Below, in pieces: positions 1-11,925 of a DNA stretch of 64,000 bases (position 1 is its first letter; each line of letters opens with the position of its first letter). Made by a program: the position numbers and the translations under genes. This DNA is from Xanthostigma xanthostigma (Eukaryota; Arthropoda; Insecta; Raphidioptera; Raphidiidae): NCBI GenBank assembly GCA_963575645.1, contig OY754464.1, forward strand, positions 8,680,001 to 8,744,000, given 5' to 3'. Below the pieces are notes generated by a model. The model saw only the letters and a program-made list of their open reading frames with translations. It ran no database searches and was not told the origin of the DNA.

Positions 1-252
1 AAATAAAAAAAAATCAGCTGTTCTTTTGATTTGTAGATCTGTTAGAAATAAACTAGTTAAGCATACTTTGATGAATTTTTACATGTTATGTAGGTAACCA
101 TGACAACGAATAGCAAATATCATATTGAATACTAGCCATAACCCGCATCACCTCACGCGACATCAGAAATGTTATTTTCTTTATTATGCTATATCAAATG
201 TCAATATTCTTGAAGTTGGAATGGTCCCATCGCCCAATTGACCAGATTTTTT
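1..252 (+). repeat. Repeat family A, copy 1 (3' part, cut by window edge)
   Basis: This is the 3' third of an unclassified interspersed repeat of about 650 bp that recurs at 1638, 4264, 19440, 30389, 56982 and 57700. Shared blocks here are GTAGGTAACCATG, TACTAGCCAT, CACCTCACGCGA and the end GTTGGAATGGTCCC followed by TCGCCCAATTG. It carries no coding capacity. The 5' part lies outside the window. Confidence 0.8.
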
Positions 253-662
253 TTAATTTAGGGAATATTGTAAGCAATTTTACACGTTTCTATATGCATC
301 ACTATATCTGATGCAAGTTAAACAGGCCTGGCTTAACATATTGTTACAAACAACAAAAAATAACGACTTTCTTGTGACAAAAGCAAAACGACTATGAAAA
401 CCATCTGACTGTCAATAATAGTGTCTCTTACCCCATTAGGTACATCCTTTAGCAGCGGAGCATGTCAAGGGTTAGGCCAGAGACATAGGCGCCAACAAAC
501 GAACTAAAATGGATCATTTACCTCATTTGATTTTCAACCTCACTTCCTTGTCTTCTTTATACATTTATTTTACTTCTTTGTCTTCTTTTTTGCACAAAGT
601 TTAACGAAGCACATACTGCTTGGTCAAATTTTACTAGTACGACGATTATATATTCTTTTAAA
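253..662. other. No gene seen
   Basis: AT-rich sequence with no open frame, RNA gene or repeat match that I can support. Confidence 0.5.
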
Positions 663-1402
663 TCTATACTAATATATAAAGCTGCAGAGTTTGTTTGTTT
701 GTTTGGTTGAACGCGCTAATCTCACTGGTTCGAATTGAAAAAAAATTGTTGATTGGATAGCCCATTTATTGAGGAAGGCTATAGGCTATATAATATCACG
801 CTACGACCAATTGGAGCGGAGCATCAATGAAAAATGTTGCAAGATGTATTTCAAAATTTGTCCGTCCGACAAATATTATCAGGTGAAATGCCCTAACTAA
901 ATATTGCAATATTAACGCCTCACTTAAACAAGCCCGGATAGCTCAGTCGGTAGAGCATAAGACTCTTAATGCCAGGGTCGTGGATTCAAGCCCCACGTCG
1001 GCAAATATATATTTTTTTTTTATTTTCTACATTGCTTTCTAGTTTCTTCTAAGGCTTGCATTTCAATTTTTTAAAATTTTATTACGACTAATTAAAATTA
1101 AATAAATCTAATTAATAGCTCATTTGAAAACTGTTATAGGTACCTATATAAAAATAATAATTTTCCTACAGTGTTTTCAATTATATTTATTATATTTTAT
1201 TAATTACAGCAATTATTGTTTTAAAAGAAATTTATTACTTAGAAAAAGTATAAATACTGCTTTTTAACAACAAAAACTTTTGAACGGTAACTCCGATCAT
1301 CATGAAATTTGGACACAACATTCATCTCGGTAAACTAAGATGAATGAGCGTACTCATGTCCCTCCCTTCTCCATTCGTTCTTTGCACCCGGGTGAAACCT
1401 AG
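663..1402 (+). mobile_element. Non-autonomous Helitron H1 carrying a tRNA-Lys-like module
   Basis: The element starts with TC (TCTATACTAATATATAAAGC) after an A and ends with CTAG before a T, as Helitrons do. The 5' part has the GTTTGTTTGTTTG run and an AACGCGCTAATCTCA block shared with copies at 31500, 38248, 38999, 41380 and 43949. A tRNA-Lys-like segment begins about 270 bp from the 5' end. The 3' part contains GAACGGTAACTCCGATCATC and GCACCCGGGTG. Compared with the other copies, about a dozen bases (GGACGGGACCG) just before the final CTAG are missing. It has no Rep/helicase coding sequence. Confidence 0.8.
932..1003 (+). pseudogene. tRNA-Lys(CTT)-like segment inside Helitron H1
   Basis: The segment has an A box (TAGCTCAGTCGG), an anticodon loop CTCTTAA giving CTT, and a B box (GATTCAAGCCC) degraded from GGTTCGAGCCC. 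The acceptor stem does not pair well. It sits at the same internal position in the sister Helitrons, so it is a part of the mobile unit and not an independent gene. Confidence 0.7.
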
Positions 1403-1517
1403 TCGTAAGATATGTGAATTATAGACGCTCGACGGCAGAGATCAAAATCGTGTTTTAAAATTAAAACCATAATACATCATAAATTATAGCTACGTTCCAA
1501 TCTCTCTGCGAACGGTG

Positions 1518-2330
1518 TGGAATGATCCCGTCGCCCAATCGGCTGGAATTTTATTGCAATTTTGAGATATTATTGACCACAAATTTCGTTGCAAATATTG
1601 ACTTAGATTATGAACATTTTCATTTGAACTTTTACCATTTCAACCCACAAGTGGGGAAGGGTACTAGTTTAGGTCAAAAATCATTTTTCAAAAACTTTAC
1701 AATATCTTTCCGTTTTGAGGTCCACCGAATCCAAAACATATTTTTGGAAAAACTCTGTGCGTCTGTTAGTTGTTAGCCTGTGAACAAGATACAAGTCAAA
1801 CGGATGAGCGGATTGACCCCAAATTTTGGGACGATGTTTGATACGCAAATATGAAGAGCCCTATTGTTTTTGGAGAAAATCGGCGCATGCGCAGAAGAGA
1901 TATATGTTATAACGGTGTTTTTTTTATATAATAATGGTATACTTTTCATAACGGATTATTATTCTATTTATTTTTTTAAGAAAGTTTCGTTCAAAAATTT
2001 TTTTTTTCTAAACTTTATAGTTTCTGAAATATTTTGAAAATAAAAAAAAAATCAGGCGCTTTTTGTTTTATGGATCTGTCAGAAATGAACTACTTGGGCA
2101 TGTTTTGATTAATTTTTACATGACGTGGAACATATTATGTAGGTAACCATGGCAACGAATAGCAAATATCATATTGAATACTAGCCATTACCCGCGTCAC
2201 CTCACGCGAGATCAGATATTCTATTTTCTTTATTATAATAAAATGTCAACATTTTTTAAGTTGGAATGATCACATCGCCCAATTGGCTGGAATTTTTTTA
2301 TTCAATTGCAAATTTTGAATGTAAAACGCA
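1518..2330 (+). repeat. Repeat family A, copy 2, with an extra 3'-end block in front
   Basis: A full-length family A unit runs from about 1638 (CAACCCACAAGTGGGG) through GCGCATGCGCAGAAGAG to the 3' end block near 2265-2330. A second copy of the 3' end block (TCGCCCAATCGGCTGGAATT) lies upstream at 1518-1570. The unit is therefore flanked by direct repeats of its own tail. Open frames here are not conserved between copies. Confidence 0.75.
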
Positions 2331-3427
2331 ACATTTAGAGGGCAGTAGACGAATAACAAAATTTGAAATCCCAGCGACGCTTGTGTCATCTGATCATCTG
2401 ATGTATGTATTTATCGTTATGTATAACAAAAGAACCAAACATCTGATAAAAATGATACATCGACGAATGATGCTAGTTTAGGACACGTCCAATTGGACAG
2501 ATGGATATAACAAGGTGACGTGGGTTCGGTTCTCGATATTGAATAAGTCCAGTTCACAACCGATTATATTAAAAACGTAAGTATACACCAACCTTTTGTA
2601 TACAGTGCAGTACATAGCGAAAATGAATTTTTCTTCATACCTCGATCGAAAGTACATACTTTTGGCATCAATTGTAAGGCAGAAAGTCTAACATTTACGC
2701 ATTGGTGGGATTACACGCACTGATGCGGGAAGTACGTACGTTCGGGCGGCAGTAAAGAAAAATAACCTACCAACTGTTATTTAGATGTCGTTTCCATAGC
2801 AACCCTATTACATTTTGATTAATAGTCGCAAACAGCTGTCATTCGTGTTTTTACGCATAGCCTCAAAGCTGCTTGCTTCGAATTATTCTGTGCTTTTATG
2901 TAATTAATAAGTAATTAATTAATGTATTTAATAAGCGTACTTACGACCGAGTTATGAAGAAAAATAGTATACACCACACGGGCAGAAGATTTGAGAGCCT
3001 TGAACTGCGTCGAAGGCATCATGACGTGCAGTGCAAGAATCTCAAACTTTCTGCTATTGTGATGTAATATACTATTCTATTTTCTTAATTTTGTTAACCG
3101 TATCATGAACTCACCATTTTTTACATTTGTCATTTCGAAAGCACTGTGCTACACGGAAACATTTCGTTAACTTAACATTACAGTTTACGTTACAGACTTC
3201 TATGTGAATTATGAAGCGTGCTTTACTAGCTATCCTTATAACATTATGTAGATTTAACACTACAGCGTCATAGCTGTCAAAGTTTAACGAACACAAAAAA
3301 AGTATCAGAAAAATCAAGAAAAAATAAGCAACAAAGTCTCGGAAAGGTCCATCGATGTATATTTACATGTTGTTTAGTTTTTACATAATGTTTCATCAGT
3401 GACAATATAGATACAATTTTGAACATA
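2331..3427. other. No gene seen
   Basis: No coding exon, RNA gene or recognisable element found. Short open frames on the minus strand at 3111-3480 have no recognisable domain. Confidence 0.5.
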
Positions 3428-3966
3428 TAATAGTCAGAGTGCCCGTCGGCAAAAATTTTACCGACAAATACTCTCCCCAAACTTTGTATATGGCTTCATT
3501 AGGCCTAGTCTGACACCTATTTCCTCTATGACTTTTTTTGATTTTGGGGCGTTTTCCCTCTAAGTTTTCAGAAACATGTAAAAAATTTATAGATACTATA
3601 TTTGTTTTTTTTAATTGGATGGCTTAAAATAATGTTCTCTGACAAATAATATTTAATTTAATTAATTTTTTTATAGTCTTTTTTTTGGACATATTCGAGG
3701 TGTCAGACTTTTTAAATGGTTCATATTTTTTGTCAGGGAACATTATTTTAGTATTTTGGTTGAAGTTTTTAACCTATCCAATTAAAAAAACAAACAGTAT
3801 CTATAAACTTTTTACATGTTTCGGAAAACTTAGAGGGAAAACGCCCCAAAATCAAAAAAAGTCATAGAGAAAATAGCTGTCAGACTAGGCCTAATGAAGA
3901 CATATACAAAGTTTGGGGAGAGTATTTGTCAGTAAAATTTTTGCCGACGGGCACTCTTACTATTAC
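3428..3966. mobile_element. Foldback MITE with about 190-bp inverted arms
   Basis: The left arm (AGAGTGCCCGTCGGC at 3436 onward) is repeated inverted at the right end (GCCGACGGGCACTCT, to 3957). The arms run about 190 bp each and are nearly identical, including TTTGGGGCGTTTTCCCTC. Flanking TAATAGT sequences are also inverted, so a TA target duplication typical of Tc1/mariner-type elements is plausible. It has no coding capacity. Confidence 0.8.
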
Positions 3967-4263
3967 TCGTCGTTCCAATTTATTTTAAAAAAAGTAGCAG
4001 ATTTTTTATTTGTATTATTTCTGAGTACAGAAACAAAACAGCTCACATTGTGGCAATCATTTATATAAAGTAATATTCAAATGTCATTCCGTTGTTTCAG
4101 AGCTAAACGAAAATCTGTCAGAACTGACAGCTAAGAAGCTTCAATGAAATTACTATTGATGCTGTATCATAAAGCTTGCCACCCCTCTACGAACGAAACT
4201 GCGTATAACTAACGTTTGTTGCGACGGCAAACTCGTTCTACAAACTAGTATATTTGCTAAAAT
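3967..4263. other. No gene seen
   Basis: Spacer between the MITE and the inverted family A copy. Nothing recognised. Confidence 0.5.
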
Positions 4264-4917
4264 TCCAGCCAATTGGGCGACGAGACCATTCCAACTTCAA
4301 AAATGTTGACATTTGATTATAATAAAGAAATCAAAATTTCTGATATCGTGTGAGGTGACGCGGGTAATTGCTAGTATTCAATACGATATTTGATATTTTG
4401 TTGCCATGGTTACCTACATAATATGTTCCACGTCATGTAAACATTAATCAAAGCATGCCGAACTTGTTTATTTCTGACAGATCCATAAAACAAAAGAGCG
4501 GCTGATTTTTTTTTATTTTCAAAATATTTCCGAAATTATAAAGTTTAAAAAAAATTTTTTTTAACGAAACTTTCTTGAAAAAATAAATAAAATAATAAGC
4601 CGTTATGAAAAGTATACCATTATTATATAAAAAACACCGTTATAGCATATGCATATGCATGCGCCGATTTTCCCCAAAAACAATAGGGCTCTTCATATTA
4701 GCATACCAAACATCCTCCCAAAATTTAGTTTCGATCAGCTCATTCGTTTGACCTGTATCGTGTTCACAGACTAACAGACGGACAGAGTTTTTCCAAAAAT
4801 ATGTTTTTTGAATTCGGGGAACCTCAAAACGGAAAGATATTGTAAAATTTTTGAAAAGTGATTTTTGACCTAAACTAGTACCATTCCCCACTTGTGGGTT
4901 GGAATGGTAAAACACTT
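4264..4917 (-). repeat. Repeat family A, copy 3 (full length, inverted)
   Basis: Reverse-oriented full-length copy. It begins with CCAGCCAATTGGGCGACG and ends with CCCACTTGTGGGTTGGAATGG. An inverted pair (CCATTCCAAC near one end, GTTGGAATGG near the other) is the only terminal symmetry seen. The superfamily is unknown. Confidence 0.8.
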
Positions 4918-4942
4918 CAAGTGACTATTTTTAAAATACTAT

Positions 4943-5363
4943 TGGCCATATTCATAAAACACTATTAAAGAGAGATATTACTAATTTTGGAACAAATTTA
5001 TTCGTTACAATAAAATTTACTTTCAATTCACCAAGCAAATTATCAGGTAAAATAGAATAAATACACACTGCACTATTCTAATCGGTATTTTTGTTTAATG
5101 TTTTACAACTATACACTTCACAAAAGATTAATAAACAACACAAATAAATTTGCAAGAGCAACTGCAGATATAATACTCCAAGTTTATTTATGGGCGGCCA
5201 TTATTATTTTCTCAGGCGAATAAATATTGATACCTGAGAATTTGCACAGAATAGATTTAATCTGCAGTAAACATAATTATGCTTGATAAATTATCGCTAT
5301 TTATTCGGAGTAATGAAACAAATGAACCGAATAAATAACTACTTACGTTCGGGAATATGGCCA
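4943..5363. repeat. Possible short-TIR element
   Basis: An 11-bp inverted pair, TGGCCATATTC at 4943 and GAATATGGCCA ending at 5363, encloses AT-rich sequence. The pair is short and could be chance. Confidence 0.3.
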
Positions 5364-6270
5364 TAACAAATTAAAATTTTTAATGCGCCTCTTAAAATGA
5401 TCTAGCTTTTCTCAATTAATAATTAATTAATAGTGTTTTTTTTTTAACAGAAACAAACTAAAAAAAGTGTCCGTAGCCTTTATGCGCCGTTGAAATACTA
5501 TTGGCTTCCATTAGAGTGGGGATAACTTAATCGATCGCAGCGTTCGTTGTGGACTAAATGAGCAATAAATCATGCAACGGTTCTGGAGTATGATTTCATG
5601 TAGCCGCAACAGATGTCGTTTTCGTCCGCTCCCTGCCATATCGTTTATTATGAAGCTTCGCGGCTCGAAACAATAATAGGCAGTTCAATCCCGCTCCATT
5701 GCCCGCTAGCGGCGCTAGTAGTCTTCGTGTTTAGCAATTCGATCTATCGAAAGCTCAATACTACTGACAATCTGTTGTGATTTATGAACATAAGAATTAT
5801 ACATTATTTTATTATCGGATTATAGGCACAAAAAAAATAATATTTTTCTCTAGTCAAATAGTGTAGCTTTAAAAAAAATATTTAAAGATAACAAAAGCAG
5901 AATACAAACATTATTAAAGCTTGTGGCAAACTTACGATGTACATTTTGTTTTGTTTGTTTAAGAAACAATAAAATAAAAACGAATGTATACTTGTTTGTA
6001 ACAAAAGTTAAAAGACTGGAAAATTAGGTTCGATATATGCAAGCTTCGGGTTTTTTTTTCTTCTTTTCAAATGTATTTTTCTGTTTTGAATTTGTTTTGC
6101 TTGTGGTATGCTGCATGCTATAAAACTGAACGAAATTTTAGTGTGTTGTATTTTCAGTACCTTATTTATACCCGACAAAAATGTAAAGACAAAAAATATA
6201 AAATTCTACGAACATCTGTCACTCGAGCAGAACTTCTTTTTAGGTCACCTGTATTTGCAGTAGATATATT
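5364..6270. other. No gene seen
   Basis: No gene recognised. A short GC-rich block at about 5701-5730 (CTAGCGGCGCTAGTAGTC) recurs inverted near 26846-26870, which suggests a small old repeat. Confidence 0.45.
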
Positions 6271-6995
6271 GTTACGGTCTATACCCGAATTCGGTCAATG
6301 ACCGAAATAAATGCACAAAACTAGTTTTGACTAACGAATATTGCCCAAACCCGAAATCTTACATTTAAACGGGTATTGAGTGCTATAAAATGAGCAATAC
6401 TAGTTTTGCGCATTTTCAGTTGGACAAAACTAGTTCTGTCTATTTCTGAACGGACAATACTAGTATGGCATCGGAATCTTCTTTGCGTTTTTTAATTAAC
6501 TTTTCCACATCAACGATACTTATATCAAAGTGATTTATTCTTCTGTATTGTTTAGCAGACTGCAGAGGTTTTAATTCAGCTTTCAATAAATTTGTTTCTT
6601 AACCTCACTTAGTGTAGTAAGGTAATTATGTTGCGTCATAAAATTATGTTTCAGAAGCCTCCAATAGCCGAACTAGTTAAGACTCGAATACACCTTGCAT
6701 TTTTACTTAATTATTACACTGAATATCCCACCATTATATTAATTATAACATTCAGGAGAACAATTCAATAGGTAAACAAGAACATAACCCTACTTTTATT
6801 CGGGTTCGGACGTTGATTGAATGAAACAAGGAGAACTAGTATTGTCTGTTCAGAAATAGACAGAACTAGTTTTGTCCCTCATTTTATAACACTCAATACC
6901 CGTTTAAATGTAAGATTTCGGGCAATATTCGTTGGTCAAAACTAGTTTTGCGCATTTATTTGGGTCATTGACCGAATTCGGGTATAGACCGTAAC
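6271..6995. mobile_element. Foldback MITE with about 220-bp inverted arms
   Basis: Ends are GTTACGGTCTATACCCGAAT and its inverse. The arms contain several ACTAGTTTTG/CAAAACTAGT blocks and remain alignable for about 220 bp. The centre, about 6480-6770, is unrelated AT-rich DNA. No transposase is seen. The target duplication is not clear. Confidence 0.8.
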
Positions 6996-7431
6996 ATATG
7001 CATTTATAAGACAACCGTGTAGTACAGCGATCACTGCTACAGCCGCAATATACGTGCGTCTTAGGGCTTCAAAAAAGAAATCGAAAACTAAATATTTTTA
7101 CCTGTGTTCACTTTTCTCGTTCGATGAACCGTTCGGAAAGCAGGCGTGAAAACACAGAGATGAGTTCTCTTTGGAGATGGCTTGTTGTAAAAAAGGGACT
7201 CTAGGAGTATTAACATTTTTTTCCCAAACTATATACAACATTCGCACAAAGAGATAAATTATTTATGTCTGTGCTTTAGTAAAATTTCGTTAACAAAATT
7301 CAAAATCGAGGTCTAAAAATCGGTGACGCCAAGTATTTTAATATCTTGGTCTTTGAAGTCAGTATGGGTCACTCGACAAAAAATCAACATAACATATTTT
7401 TTTGAGGTGAAAATCTTAGAAGCAGTCGAGG
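6996..7431. other. No gene seen
   Basis: No coding or RNA gene recognised. Confidence 0.5.
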
Positions 7432-7530
7432 AATAATTGCGTATTGAAATGTTTTGGAGTCGGTGTAGTTCTCGGAACAGATTTCATTTTGGCTGACACC
7501 GACTCCAAAACATTTCAATACGCAATTATT
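7432..7530. repeat. Perfect 35-bp-arm hairpin
   Basis: The arm 7432-7466 (contains TTTTGGAGTCGGTGT) is the exact inverse of 7496-7530, with a 29-nt spacer. It could be part of the SINE-like repeat that follows. Confidence 0.8.
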
Positions 7531-7589
7531 TTTTACTTTTTAGTGTGAAGTCGGTTCAATTTTTTTGTTAAAAATATTTTATTTTTCTC

Positions 7590-7860
7590 TTTTTAGTGTT
7601 AATCTAACACTAAAAAATCGGTGAACATACATAAAAAACATGATGCGTGTCTTTGAAATTTGAGAGTTTCCCTCGATTTCTCCGGAATCCACCATCAGAT
7701 CCTGATTTGGTTCCGATGGGACCACCTCTGAGGTGCACTCTTTCGAATAAAAAAAATTTAAAATCGGTCCATAATTGGCGGAAAAATCAGTGAACATACA
7801 TAAAAAAAAAATATACAGACGAACATAGAACCTCCTCCTTTTTGTTGAAGTCGGTTAAAA
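7590..7860 (+). repeat. Lepidopteran SINE-like repeat
   Basis: The block TCAGATCCTGATTTGG then TTCCGATGGGACCACC, and the tail with CCTCCTCCTTTTTG followed by GAAGTCGGTTAAAA, are sequences I know as widespread in moth and butterfly genomes. No reliable tRNA head was found. Related tails appear near 24391 and, inverted, near 56900. Confidence 0.55.
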
Positions 7861-8280
7861 AAGATCAAGTATTCATGGGTCCAGTACTGTTTTCTTATTA
7901 GTTCTTGCTCAGAACCAGCAGAGAATCGAGTTCGAAAAATAGGCCTGGTTCTAATTTTGAAATCCAGCTTGTAAACATGCAGCGGTGTCGACAGCCAGCA
8001 GCAAAAAAATCATCGTGTGCAGCTGCCTTACGTAACTGCAACGTCGACTCAGTTCTTCCTTGATACCATATTTGACTGGACATAGTCACCTACTTTGTTC
8101 ATCAGCTTTCACATGTAAGGGCTCGTGTCGTCGCAGGGTTTAAGGGCGCCCGGACACTGTTATGAGACTCGTGGCTAATTGAATCAATACAGGACGCTTC
8201 GGTATTTGGGCGGTGGACAGCGGAATGGATAGAGATTCCACAAAGGATGGACTATCACCATTCCCGTACGATCGTACTCT
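7861..8280. other. No gene seen
   Basis: Open frame at 7898-8089 (minus) has no recognisable domain. Nothing else supported. Confidence 0.45.
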
Positions 8281-8610
8281 AACAAGACTGGCAAAACTAG
8301 TCTTTGTTGTGGTGAAAATATTTATTTACAACGATAAAATGTTAACAAAACAAATAAACTAATAAAATAACAAAACAAAGAACTTCCAAGCTAATAATAA
8401 TAATAATACAAAATCACTATGTACACAGAACACAACTATTTACAAGGTATATTTATGCGGACGATCTGTATTTATGTTTGAAGCCAATGGTAATTATTTA
8501 TGTCGTATTTATTCCGTACTGCTAACACTATGCCTTGACTGGTTCGTACTGCCTTATAAAGTTCTGGAACGATCGATAAACTAGGCTGGAGAGAACTTGT
8601 AACAGTACGG
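8281..8610 (-). repeat. Diverged LTR-like fragment
   Basis: The first 80 bp resemble the inverted 3' end of the LTR family at 34146, 35244 and 61071: a GGTG-AAAATATTTATTTACAA segment, then GTTAACAAAACAAATAAAC. At 8561-8575 the TTATAAAGTTCTGGAAC stretch resembles the TATA/GAA-TTC region of those LTRs. Ends are not defined. Confidence 0.4.
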
Positions 8611-9470
8611 CTTTCCCGCCGATATTTAAAATGTATATGTTGTATGAGTATATGATTGAAGTAGAGTTTATTCCTTTATCCATTACCAAAAAAAGCGAAC
8701 AAGAAGAAGAAAAAGAGAGGGGAGAATGACGCGGCGCTATAGAGGAAACCGCGCAATTCTTAAGTAGTGAAAAAATAGCACTCAAACTGTAAGCATCGTG
8801 CTAAGTTAAGAGGCAAAGGGGGGATCTGCAGGTGTAACAGGTCATAACTGGTGACAAGGTTGAAAGCTAATATTGTAATATACGCCAAAGATAAAAGCGT
8901 GTATAAGATAATAATATTGAAAGGTATAAAAGTAATAGAAGTATTATAAAGTGATAGAAAGTGCGACAAAGTAATCGCGGAGTAAGTAATAGTAAAGAAG
9001 ATAAAAGTGCGGCAAAGTGATCGCGGAGTTAAAGGTGGAAAAGGGTCAGAAAAGTGCCCATAATAATAAATAAGTGAAGTTTATGGTGAAGTACCGTGGT
9101 GATACGCAGAGAAATTGCGCTCACGGAAAAGTTGTTAATATACGCAAGAAAGAAGGAAGTATTTGCAGCATACGCCAACACTGAAGCACTTCGTAAGTCC
9201 TTTTATATCCTGTTTTCCCCACCCAAAGTCTCGAGACATCTTAGCATTAAGTAATATTAACTAGTTTTCGTCATTCGGGAACTATTCAAATTGTATTTCA
9301 TTGTTACAGCATTTCATAATCAATAATAAACGTCTATTATAGACAATTACTTCGTATAAAAATATTTTTTATTGTTGAATTTTTCCATTGTTCATAACTT
9401 TTCCAATTTTAGTAAAAATTGGTGGCGATCCTAAAGAAAATATATTAAAGTAAAATTTACAGGAAATCAT
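8611..9470 (+). other. Possible LTR retroelement leader with tRNA-Arg-type primer site
   Basis: TGGCGATCCT at 9423-9432 matches the complement of the 3' end of an arthropod tRNA-Arg (AGGATCG plus CCA), as used by some LTR elements. An AATAAA-type signal lies upstream near 9324. The region 8957-9031 has a diverged direct repeat (AAGTGCGACAAAGTAATCGC and AAGTGCGGCAAAGTGATCGC). No gag or pol frame follows, so this is at best a relic. Confidence 0.3.
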
Positions 9471-9622
9471 TACATGTTCAGCGGCGTTTTCCCACGAGTC
9501 AGCGAACAGCGGCTTGCGCATGTCTGTGAAAAGTTAGATAACCGTTGCGTAAATCAGAGCCATAATTATCATAAAATTATTACATTTGTAACCTTATTTG
9601 CGTGTCGGTACGGCCGCGTTAC

Positions 9623-9690
9623 AAACTCCAGTCTAGTTTTTCGATCCTTCCAGAACTTTCAACCGATTCCAGTGGCGGACGTGGTGGCGC
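9623..9690 (+). repeat. LTR-U3-like block with heat-shock-type triplets
   Basis: The block has TTCCAGAACTTTC at 9648-9660, a TTC-nn-GAA-nn-TTC array. Its inverse recurs at 35145-35212 and, in part, at 8559-8600. It is probably part of an LTR promoter region, but no element ends were found. Confidence 0.4.
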
Positions 9691-9721
9691 GTAACAATAC
9701 AATAATAGATTGTGTGGTTGT

Positions 9722-10540
9722 GTGCCCTTCTCACACGAAGCTACTCAAATGAAACTAAACTGATTACTAACTAAAATCACTAACTAGTTAGTAACCAAAC
9801 TTTGCACACGATGCTACTCAAATCATTGTTTAATCCCTTGTTTAATTTGAGCTGTCATAATGTTTTCTGAATCTGAATCAAGTGATGAGGATATTATTTT
9901 ATATTATTATAATCAAAAAAGGCAACGACGAATGAAAAAACGCCAATATTGGATTCATCCTTATATAGAAAAAAATTTAAATTGTAGGTAGGGCATTTGT
10001 TGCTGCCAAAGAGCTACAGGAAAATGATGCGAAATTTTTGGCATTCTATAGAATTTAGTGGAAATACTGTCTCCTTTTATTCACAAAAAGAATACTACAA
10101 TGCGTGAATGTGTCAGCGCTGAGGAGAGAATTTTAATAACACTCAGGCAAGTTTTTACAATGTTTGAATATTTCAGAATCAAATAAATACAAAATAAAAA
10201 TTACTCTTGAACATTGTACGTATAAAAATTACTTATCTTTTCGAGAATAATCACTTAACGTGTAATTATATAGGCAAGGATGCCTTTCCACAGCCTCTAC
10301 CAGTTTTAAATTTTGGATTGGATCAGCCATTTTTGTTGTTTTATTGGTAACTGGTTAGTAACTAGTAGCGTGGCGACCAGCACGCCGCGTCGCTTGAAAC
10401 TGATCACTAACTGGTCACAAACTGATTACTAACCGACAGCGCCGTGTGCGAACCTCCATTGAAATAATAGTGCTAGAGACTGATTTGTAACTCGAGTTAG
10501 TAATTGGTTTCGTTTGAGTAGCTCCGTGTGAGAAGGGCAC
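9722..10540 (+). mobile_element. Internally deleted PIF/Harbinger element
   Basis: Terminal inverted repeats are GTGCCCTTCTCACACG with a CTACTCAAA block at both ends. The element is flanked by the 3-bp direct repeat TGT (9719-9721 and 10541-10543), the length usual for PIF/Harbinger. Many sub-terminal copies of AACTAGTTAGTAA-like sequence lie just inside the ends. The interior encodes a broken N-terminal piece of the transposase and lacks the DDE nuclease core. Confidence 0.85.
9860..10186 (+). pseudogene. PIF/Harbinger transposase, N-terminal remnant
   Basis: A 43-codon frame starts at 9860 with an acidic-serine stretch (SESESSDED) and a basic block (RQRRMKKRQYWIHP). The WxHP motif after basic residues is typical of Harbinger transposase N-termini. 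After a frameshift near 9990 the similarity continues (AFVAAKELQENDAKFLAFYR), then a stop. A last frame from 10100 gives RECVSAEERILITLR, resembling the family's EERL-ITLR helix, and ends at 10186. The catalytic core is deleted. At least one frameshift and two in-frame stops make it non-functional. Assignment rests on motif recognition without a database search. Confidence 0.7.
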
Positions 10541-10543
10541 TGT

Positions 10544-10907
10544 GACTGTTTAAAATAAGCACCAGCGAATTACAACAGTCGCATATTTCTCCTGCCCCCC
10601 AACACTACTCGTTACTTACCGCGCCTAAAGAAGTTTCATTTCAACAAGTGTCTGAAGACTGCCTTCTCTCGCTGAAAGAATATTGTGCAACAGTTTTACT
10701 GTGTTATCATTTGGGAGTTGAATTTACACGGCGATATCATAGAAGAGACTAGAATAAAGTACGTACAAAGACTTTTCAACACAATAGAATCAATTTCACT
10801 AACCAGCTGCATTCTTACTACACACTTTTTCTCTCATCCATATGTCGGAGTACATGTCGGTATACACGTGGATCATATATGTTCTAGTAAAAGTTACGAA
10901 TTAAAAA
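10544..10907. other. No gene recognised
   Basis: An open frame of 115 codons starts at 10685 and runs into repeat family C. It has no domain I recognise, and its second half is repeat sequence, so it is not called as a gene. Confidence 0.4.
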
Positions 10908-11475
10908 TAAACGAGTGTGCTTTAGACCACACGACTGAAGTAAAACTTCTTTTTGCCATAATTTGTTATTATTCACCCAAAAATTCACAAAATATGAACT
11001 TTAAAATAATTTTACAATTTTATTCACTTTAAACGTAGAATATTAATTAATGTATTGAACAAAATATTAATTTATAAAATTGTTCAAGAACGAAATGAAC
11101 AGTCTAATGTAAGAAGAAAGAAATATAAACATAAAGATAATGAAAACAAAAGTAATACATTGCAATTACTTAGCTCTCGTTGGATTTTAAGCGTAAATCT
11201 TTATGAAATATTATTTAAAGTAGGTTTACAAAACTTTTTTCTGTTACCCGATAGCGCCACTGGCAAGTAAAGTATGTGTCATTCTATTGTTAGTTCTGAT
11301 ATATTTTCGGCCACCTGATGGCGCCACTAGCCAGTGAAGTATTTGCCATCCTCTTTCTATCTTCACTAACTTATATCTCCCTCTCGCCTGATCACACTTC
11401 CGTAAATCTCTCGTCAGGCATTCACCAGCTTACTCCCCAAATCAAGCGTGCGTAAAGCAGTTTTACTTCAAAAGT
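10908..11475 (+). repeat. Repeat family C, copy 1
   Basis: It begins with GAGTGTGCTTTAGACCACAC and CTGAAGTAAAACTTCTT, and ends with GTTTTACTTCAAAA after AATCAAGCGTGCG. The sequence TGAAGTAAAACT is inverted at the far end, so this may be a short-TIR element. Sister copies lie at 28572 and 63488. The superfamily is unknown. Confidence 0.65.
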
Positions 11476-11761
11476 AGCGCCTATAAAATGGAAAAAATAT
11501 GTGTCAATATATATAAAAAGAAATCGTGACTGACTGACTGATCAATCAACGCACACGGAGTGGGCTGAAATTTGGCACACATATAGTTATTGTGACGGGG
11601 GCATCCGCTAAGAACAGATTTTTTGAAAATTCAACCCTTAAAAGGGTGCAAAGGGGGTTCAAAATTTACATGGAGAAACCATATAAAATTGAATTCGTAA
11701 ACGCACAGGATTACACCTGTCAACCCCTTCAGAGGGTGAAAAGAGGCAAATAGTCTAAAAA
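11476..11761. other. Repeat-like spacer
   Basis: Contains a TGACTGACTGACTGATCAA stretch and a block ending GGAGTGGGCTGAAATTTGG that look like old dispersed repeat. No gene. Confidence 0.4.
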
Positions 11762-11925
11762 AATCTAGGATTGTAACGGAGTTCTTTTGCAAGTTATGTA
11801 AATCACAAAATAATATATGCGTGGCATAGATACTCCTGTACTCCTGGTATCTACGCCACTGGGGTGGTTCACATATATTTTATGATTTACATAACTTGCA
11901 AAAGTACTCCGTTACAATCCTAGAT
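11762..11925. mobile_element. Hairpin MITE with about 55-bp arms
   Basis: The left arm AATCTAGGATTGTAACGGAG and onward is inverted at the right end with only a few mismatches. The loop is about 50 nt and contains a smaller inverted pair around GGCATAGATAC/GTATCTACGCC. Confidence 0.75.

Noticed and set aside
932-1003. True tRNA-Lys gene
   Set aside because: Acceptor stem is broken, and the same segment sits at the same place in sister Helitrons.
2490-2560. GTGGGTTCGGTTCTC resembling a tRNA B box
   Set aside because: No matching A box or cloverleaf could be drawn.
9423-9432. Complete LTR retroelement starting at the primer-binding-like site
   Set aside because: Only a 10-bp match. No LTR pair, gag or pol found nearby. 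Kept only as a low-confidence note.
10685-11032. 115-codon open frame
   Set aside because: The second half is repeat family C, there is no domain, and it is not conserved in the sister copy at 28572.
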